NCBI GenBank assembly: GCA_018896395.1
Contig: JAHIMN010000051.1
Coordinates: 1 to 7,087 of the forward strand
Direction: 5' to 3'
DNA: 7,087 nt
Source of the DNA: Verrucomicrobiota bacterium
GTDB taxonomy: Bacteria; Verrucomicrobiota; Kiritimatiellia; JAAZAB01
Part shown: piece after piece, positions 1 to 5,787 of the stretch
Layout of the letters: each line of letters opens with the position of its first letter
Position numbering within the stretch: position 1 is the stretch's first letter
The notes under the pieces: model-generated
The model's database searches: none
What the model was told of the DNA's origin: nothing
The model's input: the letters and a program-made list of their open reading frames with translations, nothing else
Program-made: the position numbers and the translations under genes

Positions 1-20
1 AGGCACGATACCAAGAATTT

Positions 21-58
21 AAGCGCATGCCGACTTTGCAATCAACGCTTTCTTTTTT
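21..58 (+). terminator. possible intrinsic terminator of an upstream gene
   Basis: A weak stem (AAGCG at 21-25 with CGCTT at 46-50, and an inner TGC/GCA pairing) is followed directly by TCTTTTTT at 51-58. A TAA at 20-22 lies just before the stem in one frame, so an upstream gene could end there. The short stem and long loop make this a weak call. If real, it would separate E2 from whatever lies upstream. I saw no convincing -35/-10 pair for E2 in the rest of the 1-147 leader. Confidence 0.3.
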
Positions 59-147
59 AAGTTTCTTATACGTTTGATCAGCCCGCCAACGGCCGGCGGT
101 GGATTCGCTGAGCAGTTACCGAAATTACAGCTTTAGGAAAACAGGCC

Positions 148-1542
148 ATGGTTCAAACGGTCATCATGCCCAAACTCGGTCAGACTGAGGAGGAATCCAC
201 GGTTCTAAAGTGGCACAAACGCGAAGGCGAGCCTGTAAAAAAAGGCGAAATTTTGTTCGAAATCGAAACGGACAAGGCCGTTCTCGAGATCGAAAGTTTT
301 TTTGAAGGCACGCTCCTGAAAATTGTCGTGGCCGAAGGCCAGACGGTACCGGTCTCGGTGCCCGTGGCCTTCATCGGCCAACCGGGCGATATAATTCCGG
401 AAGTGAAGCCGGTGTCCCGGTCAGTGCCCGCCGCGGATCCAATGCCCGAGCACGTTGTTGTCTCTCCGGCGCCTGCCCTCCGTAGCGCCTTGGCGAAGGA
501 GGGTCCGTCGTCCCACCTTCGCTCTTCGGGCTTCGGTGGGCAGGCCGTCGTCTGTCCTCCCGCCTTCGCCCCTGGGGCTACGGTGGGCACGCCGTCGTCT
601 GTCCTCAAGATCGTCTCCCCGCGCGCCCGGCGGCTGATCCGCGAATGCGCCATCAGCGCCGATCCAATTCCCGGCACCGGTCCCGGGGGGCGCGTGGTGG
701 AAAAAGATGTCCAGGCCTACCTGGAAGCGAAACACTATGCCGCCCTTAAAATAACGCCGGCAGCCAAGAACCTGGCGCGCAAAAATGGCGTTGATATTCT
801 GACCGTGCCGCTGGCCGAAAGCCGGGAACGCATTACGGTGGCGATGATTCAACAGGCAATCGCCGAAAAGCCCGTGACGATGAGCAAAATGCGGCAGGTT
901 ATCGCCCAGCGGTTGACCGCGAGTTTCACGACGACCCCGCATTTCTATGTGACTGTTGCGGTGGACATGACCGACCTGCTGGAATGGCGCCAAATTCTGA
1001 AAAATGAAAACAAGCCGTTTACAGTTACCGATTTTATTCTCAAGGCCGTTGCCTTGGCGCTCGTGGAATGCCCGGCGCTCAATAGTTCGACCGACGGCCG
1101 CGCCACCCGCTGGCACAGTCGCGTGCACCTCGGCATGGCGGTGTCAATTGCCGAGGGCTTGGTGGTTCCGGTAATCCGTAATGCCCACGATCTTTCGATC
1201 GCCGAACTGCACGAGCGCACCGCTGGCCTTGCCCTCAAGGCGCGCGACGGCAAACTGACCCCGGATGAAATGACCGGCAGTACGTTCACGGTATCGAACA
1301 TGGGTATGCTCGACGTGGAACACTTTACGGCCATCATCAACCCCGGTGAAAGCGCTATCCTGGCGGTGGCCAGCACCCGCCCGACGCCTGTGGTCAGAGA
1401 CGGAAAGATCGAAATCCGTGCGATGATGAAAATTACGCTCTCGTCCGACCACCGCCTGGTGGATGGCGCTTGTGCCGCAGGCTTTGTCAACCGCGTCAAA
1501 AGCATGCTTGAGGATCTGGAATTATGGAAAAGTATGATCTGA
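148..1542 (+). CDS. dihydrolipoamide acyltransferase (E2) of a 2-oxoacid dehydrogenase complex
   Basis: E2 forms the core of a cytoplasmic 2-oxoacid dehydrogenase complex. It takes the acyl group from E1 on a swinging lipoyl arm and passes it to CoA. Visible domains are: an N-terminal lipoyl domain (residues 1-80) with the lipoylated lysine K43 in ETDKA; an unusual repeat-encoded linker (about 109-153); a peripheral subunit-binding domain (about 156-192) with GTGPGG; a second, degenerate binding-domain-like segment (about 199-238); and the catalytic domain (about 241-464) with the active-site motif DHRLVDG (H435, D439). At 464 residues the length is normal for the family. AGGA at 135-138 sits 9 bases before the ATG. 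The 3' end overlaps the E3 gene by 19 bases, implying coupled translation. The catalytic domain looks closest to pyruvate-type E2, but acetoin or branched-chain types remain possible because E1 is not in view. Confidence 0.93.
   Translation: MVQTVIMPKLGQTEEESTVLKWHKREGEPVKKGEILFEIETDKAVLEIESFFEGTLLKIVVAEGQTVPVSVPVAFIGQPGDIIPEVKPVSRSVPAADPMPEHVVVSPAPALRSALAKEGPSSHLRSSGFGGQAVVCPPAFAPGATVGTPSSVLKIVSPRARRLIRECAISADPIPGTGPGGRVVEKDVQAYLEAKHYAALKITPAAKNLARKNGVDILTVPLAESRERITVAMIQQAIAEKPVTMSKMRQVIAQRLTASFTTTPHFYVTVAVDMTDLLEWRQILKNENKPFTVTDFILKAVALALVECPALNSSTDGRATRWHSRVHLGMAVSIAEGLVVPVIRNAHDLSIAELHERTAGLALKARDGKLTPDEMTGSTFTVSNMGMLDVEHFTAIINPGESAILAVASTRPTPVVRDGKIEIRAMMKITLSSDHRLVDGACAAGFVNRVKSMLEDLELWKSMI
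472..606 (+). repeat. three palindromic repeat units inside the E2 reading frame
   Basis: Three hairpin-forming units lie in tandem at 476-503 (CCCTCC/GGAGGG), 512-540 (CCCACC/GGTGGG) and 559-587 (CCCGCC/GGTGGG). They are separated by spacers containing CCGTCGTC or CCGTCGTCTGTC. The first unit is in the opposite orientation to the other two. Related units occur in the gaps near 2948, 4521, 4718 and 5748. The block is translated without a stop as about 45 residues of the E2 linker, between the lipoyl and subunit-binding domains. The block of 135 bases is an exact multiple of three. Confidence 0.8.
1510..1514 (+). promoter_or_regulatory. ribosome binding site of E3 inside the E2 gene
   Basis: GAGGA lies 9 bases before the E3 ATG at 1524, within the last codons of E2. 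It supports this start and independent ribosome entry in addition to coupling through the 19-base overlap. Confidence 0.6.
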
Positions 1543-2933
1543 TCGTCATTGGTGCCGGCCCGGGCGGCTACCCGGCCGCGATCCGCGCGGCCCAGTTGGG
1601 CGCTTCCGTGGCCATCGTGGAAAAGGAAGCCCTGGGCGGAACCTGTCTCAATTGGGGATGTATACCGACCAAGACCCTGATCGCGTCCGCCGCGCTCTAC
1701 GGGCACATGCGGCACGCCCAGGCCTTGGGTGTCAGCGTCGAAAAGGCCTCGTTCGATTATACCGCCATAATCCAGCACAAGAACCAGGTGGTGGCCAAAC
1801 TGCGTGGCGGTATTGCGCAACTGCTTAAGGCCAACGGCGTCACGGTGTTCGAGGGCCAGGCCGCATTCATGACCCGTAATCGCCTGACCATCCAGCGGAG
1901 CGGAAAGGAATCCGTGGCCCTGGAAGCCGCGCGTATCATTATCGCCACAGGATCCAGCGCTGTGCTCCCGGCCTTTTTGCCGAAAGCCGCAAGCGTGGTG
2001 GAAAGCCGCGCATTCTTGGACCGTACCGACCTGCCTGCGCGGCTGATCGTGCTCGGCGGCGGCGTGATCGGCTGTGAGTTGGCCTGCATGGCCGCCCAGT
2101 TAGGCGCCCAGGTGACCATCGTCGAAATCCTCGATGACATTCTGGTCATGCTGGATGCCGACTTGCGCGCGGATGCGCGCCGCTACATGGAAACCCAGTT
2201 AAAAATTCGTATCCTTACGGGTAAGCCCCTGGAGCAGATCAAGGCCGGAGCGCAGGGCGTTAAGGGCCAGGTGGCCGGCGAACCGGTCGAAGCGGAACTC
2301 CTGTTGGCGGCCGTCGGCCGCCAGCCGGTTACCGAAAATCTGGCCCTGGACAAGGCCGGGCTTAAGCCCAATGCGAAAGGTTATATAGGGGTGAATGCCG
2401 CCGGCCAGACGCCATCGGCGGGAATTTATGCGATTGGCGATGTCAACGGTGGTCCGCAACTGGCGCATGCGGCCACGGCCCAAGGTCTTTTGGCCGCAGA
2501 GCATGCCGTGGGACCACGACGCATCTTGCGCGCGCAGGTTGTGCCGTCCTGCATTTTCACGGCGCCGGAAATTGCCACGGTGGGGCTCTCCGAACAGGAA
2601 GCCAAACAGCAGAACCGCGCCGTCAAAACCGGCAAGTTCCATTTTGCGGCGTTGGGCAAGGCGGTGGCTTCGGGCGAGACGACCGGTTTCGTAAAATGGA
2701 TTGCGGATGCGGAAACCGACCAGCTTCTGGGTGCCGCGGCCATCGGCGCGCATGCCACGGAATTGATCGCCACGGCCGTAACGGCCGTCCAGGCGGAACT
2801 GACCGCCGCGGAGTTCGCGCGAACGATTCAAGCGCATCCGACGTTGTCGGAAGCCTGGATGGAAGCCGCCCATGCCGTGCACGCTCAGTGCATCCATGCG
2901 CCGCCGCGGCGGCGTAAATCGGACGACAGATGA
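1524..2933 (+). CDS. lpdA: dihydrolipoamide dehydrogenase (E3)
   Basis: This FAD enzyme reoxidises the dihydrolipoyl arm of E2 and passes electrons to NAD+. The N-terminal FAD motif GAGPGG is at residues 10-15. The redox-active disulfide is C41/C46 in GGTCLNWGCIPTK. The NAD-binding motif GGGVIG is at 178-183, and the second FAD-binding motif around YAIGDV is at 302-307. The C-terminal catalytic HPTLSE (H438, E443) completes the active site. The length of 469 is normal. The recognisable fold ends near CIHAP (456-460); the last residues, PRRRKSDDR, and the TGA stop are encoded by a 16-bp palindrome and the edge of a dispersed repeat, so this tail may be an acquired extension. The gene overlaps E2 by 19 bases and is followed by a dehydrogenase gene on the same strand. 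Confidence 0.95.
   Translation: MEKYDLIVIGAGPGGYPAAIRAAQLGASVAIVEKEALGGTCLNWGCIPTKTLIASAALYGHMRHAQALGVSVEKASFDYTAIIQHKNQVVAKLRGGIAQLLKANGVTVFEGQAAFMTRNRLTIQRSGKESVALEAARIIIATGSSAVLPAFLPKAASVVESRAFLDRTDLPARLIVLGGGVIGCELACMAAQLGAQVTIVEILDDILVMLDADLRADARRYMETQLKIRILTGKPLEQIKAGAQGVKGQVAGEPVEAELLLAAVGRQPVTENLALDKAGLKPNAKGYIGVNAAGQTPSAGIYAIGDVNGGPQLAHAATAQGLLAAEHAVGPRRILRAQVVPSCIFTAPEIATVGLSEQEAKQQNRAVKTGKFHFAALGKAVASGETTGFVKWIADAETDQLLGAAAIGAHATELIATAVTAVQAELTAAEFARTIQAHPTLSEAWMEAAHAVHAQCIHAPPRRRKSDDR
2899..2914. repeat. perfect 16-bp GC palindrome at the E3 3' end
   Basis: CGCCGCCGCGGCGGCG is its own reverse complement. It lies in the last codons of E3, just upstream of the composite repeat at 2921. 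It could form a short cruciform or RNA hairpin. No T-run follows, so it is not called a terminator. Confidence 0.5.
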
Positions 2934-3052
2934 CAGACGACGGCCTGCCCGCCGTAGCTTTAGCGAAGGCGGGACGACAGCCTGCCCGCCCGCCTACATC
3001 GCTGGACGAAGTCCTACGGGCAGGCAATGCTGCGCATAGCGCTGCAGGCGGG
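2921..3052. repeat. composite palindromic repeat between E3 and the dehydrogenase
   Basis: The block begins with 7-base units (reverse complement of TCYGTCR) at about 2921-2943. A hairpin follows at 2948-2973 (CCCGCC/GGCGGG), then an 8-bp inverted repeat CCTGCCCG/CGGGCAGG at 2981-2988 and 3017-3024. It ends with a GCAATGCTGCGCATAGCGC motif (3024-3042) that also occurs, with small changes, at 4803-4821. The E3 stop codon (2931-2933) and a spurious upstream ATG (2930) both lie in the 7-base units. After it, 3053-3106 is a low-complexity stretch of CA/AAT-rich words with no recognisable gene. Confidence 0.75.
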
Positions 3053-3106
3053 TCCGAAATCAGCAATCAGATAATCCATCACCCATTAACCATAGACCAT
3101 GCTTTC

Positions 3107-4378
3107 ATGAATCATCAACCATCGTCTTTGCCGATACCCGCCACGATGCGGGCCGTGCGTCTGCACGGCGCCGGATTTGAAAATATCCATGTGGATACCG
3201 TGCCGGTCCCGCGGCCCAACGACAACCAGGTGCTGGTGCGCGTGGATGCTGCGGGGGTCTGTTCTTCCATTCTCAAGCTGGTGGCCCAGGGAAGCGAACA
3301 TACGTTCATCAATGGCTGGGACTTGGGCCTGTATCCCATCATTCTCGGCGATGAAGGCTGTGTGACCATCGTCCAGGCCGGGAAAAACGTGGCATCCAGG
3401 TATTCCGTGGGCCGGCGCTATGCCACCCAGCCGGCGGTGGATCACCCCCCGGTCAATCACCGTGAGCGATACCGGGATGGCGGCGCCGGCATAGAAAAAG
3501 TGGCCATCGGTTATTCCCTGCCCGGGCACTTGGCCGAGTACATGTTGATCACCGAAGAGACAATTGCCGCCGATTGTTTACTACCCCTGCCTTCCGACTC
3601 CATTCCCTTCTTTGCCGGGGCGTTGTGCGAGCCGCTTTCCTGCGTGATTTCAGCCCAGGACCGGCACATCCACATTCACCAGAAATCGCCGACCGCGCCG
3701 CGTATTCCGCAGTTGGGTCTGTTGCGCGGTGGCGTTGCCGTGGTCATCGGTGCGGGGCCCATGGGCCAGATGCATGCCGAGGCCGCCTTGCGTTTTTCGC
3801 CGAGTCACCTGATCGTCATGGATATTATCGAGGAACGCCTGGCGAAGGTGCGCGCGAGTTTGGCGGAAAAAGCCCGGCAAGCCGGTACGGAATTGCATGC
3901 CGTGCTCTCCGCCGAAGGTTTGGCGCTCATCAAACAGGTCAGTAACGGCAAGGGCGCCGATGACATCATCGCCGCCGTGGGGATCCGCAACGTGCAGCAA
4001 GAGAGTCAGCAGTGGTTGGCCAAAGGCGGTGTGTTGAACCTCTTCGGTGGCCTCAAGCGGGGCGAACACATGATCGAGCTCGATACCCTCCGCGTGCACT
4101 ACGATGAAATCCGCCTCTGTGGATCGAGTGGCGGCAGTCCGGCAGATCTTGTCGAAGCCCTGCGCATGGTGGCTTCCGGCGAGTTTAATCCCGGCCTGCA
4201 CCTGGACATGGTCGGCAGTCTGGACCAATTTTCAAAGGCCCTGGAGCTGATCAAAGCCGCCAGCGTGGAAGGCAAGATCGTGCTCTATCCGCAGATTCCA
4301 TCAATGGACCTGTTGCGCGTCAAAGCCTGGACCCTCCGCGACGAAACCGACTTCCTCAAATCCCGCCGGAAAGCTTGA
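3107..4378 (+). CDS. medium-chain (zinc-type) alcohol/polyol dehydrogenase family protein
   Basis: This looks like a cytoplasmic NAD(P)-dependent dehydrogenase of the MDR superfamily, of unknown substrate. From the ATG at 3107 it is 423 residues, somewhat longer than the usual 340-380. An N-terminal GroES-like catalytic domain (about 14-180) is followed by a Rossmann domain with GAGPMG at 215-220. The catalytic-zinc Cys is kept (C52 in AGVCSS), but the usual GHE is GDEG (D82, E83). CEPLSCV (E175) is present. The four-cysteine structural-zinc lobe is missing. The frame is open back to an ATG at 2930, but that extra stretch is repeat sequence, so 3107 is preferred. A second option is ATG 3146, directly before RAVRLHGAG where homology should begin. 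Neither has a clear ribosome binding site. It follows E2-E3 by 173 bases and may supply their pathway. A sugar-alcohol type (L-sorbose-1-phosphate-reductase-like) is a guess. Confidence 0.82.
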   Translation: MNHQPSSLPIPATMRAVRLHGAGFENIHVDTVPVPRPNDNQVLVRVDAAGVCSSILKLVAQGSEHTFINGWDLGLYPIILGDEGCVTIVQAGKNVASRYSVGRRYATQPAVDHPPVNHRERYRDGGAGIEKVAIGYSLPGHLAEYMLITEETIAADCLLPLPSDSIPFFAGALCEPLSCVISAQDRHIHIHQKSPTAPRIPQLGLLRGGVAVVIGAGPMGQMHAEAALRFSPSHLIVMDIIEERLAKVRASLAEKARQAGTELHAVLSAEGLALIKQVSNGKGADDIIAAVGIRNVQQESQQWLAKGGVLNLFGGLKRGEHMIELDTLRVHYDEIRLCGSSGGSPADLVEALRMVASGEFNPGLHLDMVGSLDQFSKALELIKAASVEGKIVLYPQIPSMDLLRVKAWTLRDETDFLKSRRKA

Positions 4379-4490
4379 TCAGGTTGCATGGGTGTCGGAC
4401 AAATGTATTGGTGATGACTTGAGCAAGGTTCTGTTGGCAGGGCAGATGCGCCACGCATTTCTTTCGAAACGGGCCGGTGATTTTGCCGTC

Positions 4491-4518
4491 CCGATCACGC
4501 GATGTGTATCGTGATCGG
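4491..4518. repeat. 9-bp stem hairpin downstream of the dehydrogenase
   Basis: CCGATCACG (4491-4499) pairs perfectly with CGTGATCGG (4510-4518) across a 10-base loop. It may help stabilise or end the upstream transcript, but there is no T-tract. The 112 bases between the dehydrogenase stop and this hairpin (4379-4490) show no gene or site that I recognise. Confidence 0.5.
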
Positions 4519-4520
4519 CT

Positions 4521-4833
4521 TCCTCCTTCGCTCTTGCCGGAGCTTCGGAGGACAGGTCCGGTGCTCGCGCGGATACATATCCAGCGCTCCCGGCTCCGCC
4601 AGAGCGCTTCGCCGAGGCGAGTCGCGCTGCGCGCCACGCTCTAAGCGTGGCAAGCCGGTATCCCTGTCCCGCATGGCGGGATGCGGCAAACTTGCCGCCC
4701 CTTTTCGAATCCCGCCATCCTCCTTCGCTGAAGCTACGGAGGACAAGGCGGGCAACGAAATGCGCGTTGCGGATGCCATCGTGCCCGCAGACCCGGCCTG
4801 CCCGCAATGCTACGCATAGCGTTGCAGGCGGGC
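4521..4833. repeat. cluster of palindromic repeats in the gene-free region
   Basis: At least six stem-forming units are packed here. They are 4521-4552 (TCCTCC/GGAGGA, CTTCGC family), 4583-4608 (AGCGCTC/GAGCGCT), 4633-4651 (GCCACGCT, loop CTA, AGCGTGGC), 4683-4698 (GCGGCAA/TTGCCGC), a nested unit at 4711-4752 (CCCGCC outside, TCCTCC/GGAGGA inside), and 4796-4833 (15-base arms, mostly paired, loop TACGCATA). Open frames on both strands across this stretch look like repeat translation, not genes. 4834-4870 holds nothing recognised. Confidence 0.75.
4683..4705 (+). terminator. weak candidate terminator within the repeat cluster
   Basis: A GCGGCA/TGCCGC stem is followed by CCCCTTTT. The T-run is short, so termination of the E2-E3-dehydrogenase transcript here is only possible, not shown. 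Confidence 0.2.
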
Positions 4834-4874
4834 GCGATATTCTCTTCGGACAATTGCCGTCTCTTAAAGTATTT

Positions 4875-4900
4875 GTCCTATACCTGAGTATTTATAGGAC
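4875..4900. repeat. 8-bp inverted repeat upstream of the toxin-antitoxin promoter
   Basis: GTCCTATA (4875-4882) and TATAGGAC (4893-4900) are perfect inverted arms with a 10-base spacer. The stretch is AT-rich, unlike its surroundings, and ends 13 bases before the candidate -35 box. It could be a protein-binding site or a small hairpin. Confidence 0.45.
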
Positions 4901-4913
4901 TGCCCGTTTGTTG

Positions 4914-4941
4914 TTGACTCTGCATGACGGATGCCTACCAT
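4914..4941 (+). promoter_or_regulatory. candidate sigma-70-type promoter for the toxin-antitoxin genes
   Basis: TTGACT (4914-4919, 5 of 6 to consensus) is followed after 16 bases by TACCAT (4936-4941, 4 of 6). It faces the antitoxin gene with a leader of about 130 bases holding two palindromes. Placement fits; activity is inferred. Confidence 0.4.
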
Positions 4942-4965
4942 AACCTTAAATATCTTGATAACGAC

Positions 4966-5020
4966 ATCGGTCAGCTTGACCGATCACGGTGCGGAAGCCG
5001 CGCATCAGCGTCAATTGACG
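4966..5020. promoter_or_regulatory. paired palindromes, candidate operator of the toxin-antitoxin operon
   Basis: Two palindromes lie between the candidate promoter and the antitoxin start: ATCGGTCA-GCT-TGACCGAT (4966-4984, 8-bp arms) and the perfect 12-mer CGTCAATTGACG (5009-5020). Both contain TCA/TGA half-sites. Many toxin-antitoxin operons are autoregulated through such sites, so an operator is a reasonable inference. Alternatively they are hairpins in the leader RNA. Confidence 0.45.
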
Positions 5021-5077
5021 TTATGCCGATGAATCAGAGATTGAAGAAAACAACCGGAGGTGCTAAGATAAAACATT

Positions 5078-5296
5078 ATGACTACCACAATTCAGATTGA
5101 GCGTATGTCCCGTGAGGAAAAACTCCAGACGATGGAAACCATATGGGCAGACTTGTCCAAAGATGATGCTAGTGTAGAATCTCCCGTATGGCATCACGAT
5201 GTTCTGAAGGAGACTGAGGCCAAAATAGCCGCAGGGCAGGAGCAGATTGCCGACTGGACAACGGCAAAGCGGGACCTCAGGAAGCGGTTCGAATGA
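5078..5296 (+). CDS. putative addiction-module antitoxin (TIGR02574/PF09720-like)
   Basis: This is a 72-residue, highly charged protein. The expected role is to bind and neutralise the toxin encoded immediately downstream, and possibly to repress the operon. The central RMSREEKLQTMETIWADL segment (9-26) matches the pattern of the small addiction-module component family: a helix with EKL and a W/L-x-x-L patch. It is followed by a W-H region (38-40) and a basic C-terminal end (KRDLRKRF) that would meet the toxin. The length is typical. No classic DNA-binding fold is evident. GGAGGT at 5056-5061 lies 16 bases before the ATG, which is long, but no better in-frame start is seen. The stop overlaps the toxin start in an ATGA junction, typical of coupled antitoxin-toxin pairs. 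The gene is less GC-rich in feel than the metabolic genes before it, consistent with transfer. Confidence 0.85.
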   Translation: MTTTIQIERMSREEKLQTMETIWADLSKDDASVESPVWHHDVLKETEAKIAAGQEQIADWTTAKRDLRKRFE

Positions 5297-5583
5297 GGAT
5301 CAAGATACTCTTCTCGGCCGTGGAGGATCTGCATACCGGCCGACTCTTCTATGAGAAACAGGGCCCAGGGCTGGGTGAGTACTTCTTTAATTCTCTGTTC
5401 TCCGACATCGACTCTCTTGCGCTCTACGCGGGTATCCATCCGAAGGTCTTCGGCTATCACCGACTCTTGTCCAAGCGATTTCCTTATGCCGTCTACTACA
5501 CTCTCGATTCGGACTTAGTCGTGGTTTTCAGAGTCTTGGACTTGCGTCGCGATCCGGATCGGATACGTCAAGCGCTGATGTAG
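5293..5583 (+). CDS. RelE/ParE-family toxin
   Basis: This 96-residue protein has the layout of the RelE/ParE toxin fold. An initial beta strand (MRIKILFSAVEDL) leads into a helical stretch (GRLFYEKQGPGLGEYFFNSLFSDIDSLAL, about 16-44). C-terminal strands follow, with KRFPYAVYYTLDSDLVVVFRVLDLRRDP (61-88). The pattern FPYAVYY...VVVFRVLDLRRDP is characteristic of plasmid-stabilisation/RelE-like toxins paired with the short antitoxin found just upstream. RelE members cut mRNA at the ribosome and ParE members poison gyrase; the sequence alone does not tell which applies. The start overlaps the antitoxin stop by 4 bases, so expression is coupled and stoichiometry is likely set by translation. No truncation is seen. 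The following 5584-5716 shows no supported gene; a short ATG frame there runs into the repeat. Confidence 0.88.
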   Translation: MRIKILFSAVEDLHTGRLFYEKQGPGLGEYFFNSLFSDIDSLALYAGIHPKVFGYHRLLSKRFPYAVYYTLDSDLVVVFRVLDLRRDPDRIRQALM

Positions 5584-5716
5584 GGCGGAGCCCCGGCAAT
5601 TAATCGTGGAGAAATGGCATGAGCACATTGGTTGATACGGTCAATCCGGCTGGCGGAGGAACGCAATGCGATAAAGCTATATCGAACAGGTTGACGTTTG
5701 CTTTTTCGGTTTCCCT

Positions 5717-5787
5717 CCGTCCGTCGTCCGTCATCCGTCGTCTGGCGCCTGCCCCGCCGTAGCGGCTTCGCGCAGGGGGTCCGTCAT
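5717..5787. repeat. heptad-flanked palindromic repeat at the 3' end of the radical SAM gene
   Basis: A run of 7-base units (TCCGTCG, TCCGTCA, TCCGTCG at 5720-5740) leads into a hairpin at 5748-5776 (CCTGC/GCAGG outside, GCCG/CGGC inside). GGTCCGTCA follows at 5778-5786. The last three bases, TCA at 5784-5786, are the reverse complement of the TGA stop of the minus-strand gene. This is the same family as the repeats at 472-606 and 2921-3052. Confidence 0.75.

Noticed and set aside
36..72. Promoter for E2 (TTGCAA with TATACG)
   Set aside because: The spacing between the boxes is about 25 bases, too long for a sigma-70 promoter.
421..1820. Long minus-strand open frames across E2 and the start of E3
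   Set aside because: They lie antisense to well-recognised enzymes and have no family features; typical shadows of GC-rich coding sequence.
2199..2897. Minus-strand open frame of 232 codons within E3
   Set aside because: Antisense to conserved E3 motifs, with no recognisable domain.
3650..4228. Minus-strand open frame across the dehydrogenase
   Set aside because: Shadow of the Rossmann domain coding sequence; no motif of its own.
4521..4833. CRISPR array
   Set aside because: Units are palindromes of varied spacing and sequence, without constant repeats or unique equal-length spacers, and no cas gene is present.
4356..4943. Several overlapping open frames of 90-140 codons on both strands in the gene-free region
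   Set aside because: They are translations of palindromic repeats, arginine- and serine-rich, with no start context or family resemblance.
5619..5762. Short plus-strand frame (47 codons) after the toxin, with GGAG upstream
   Set aside because: Its second half is repeat heptads and its stop lies in the repeat hairpin; no recognisable protein.
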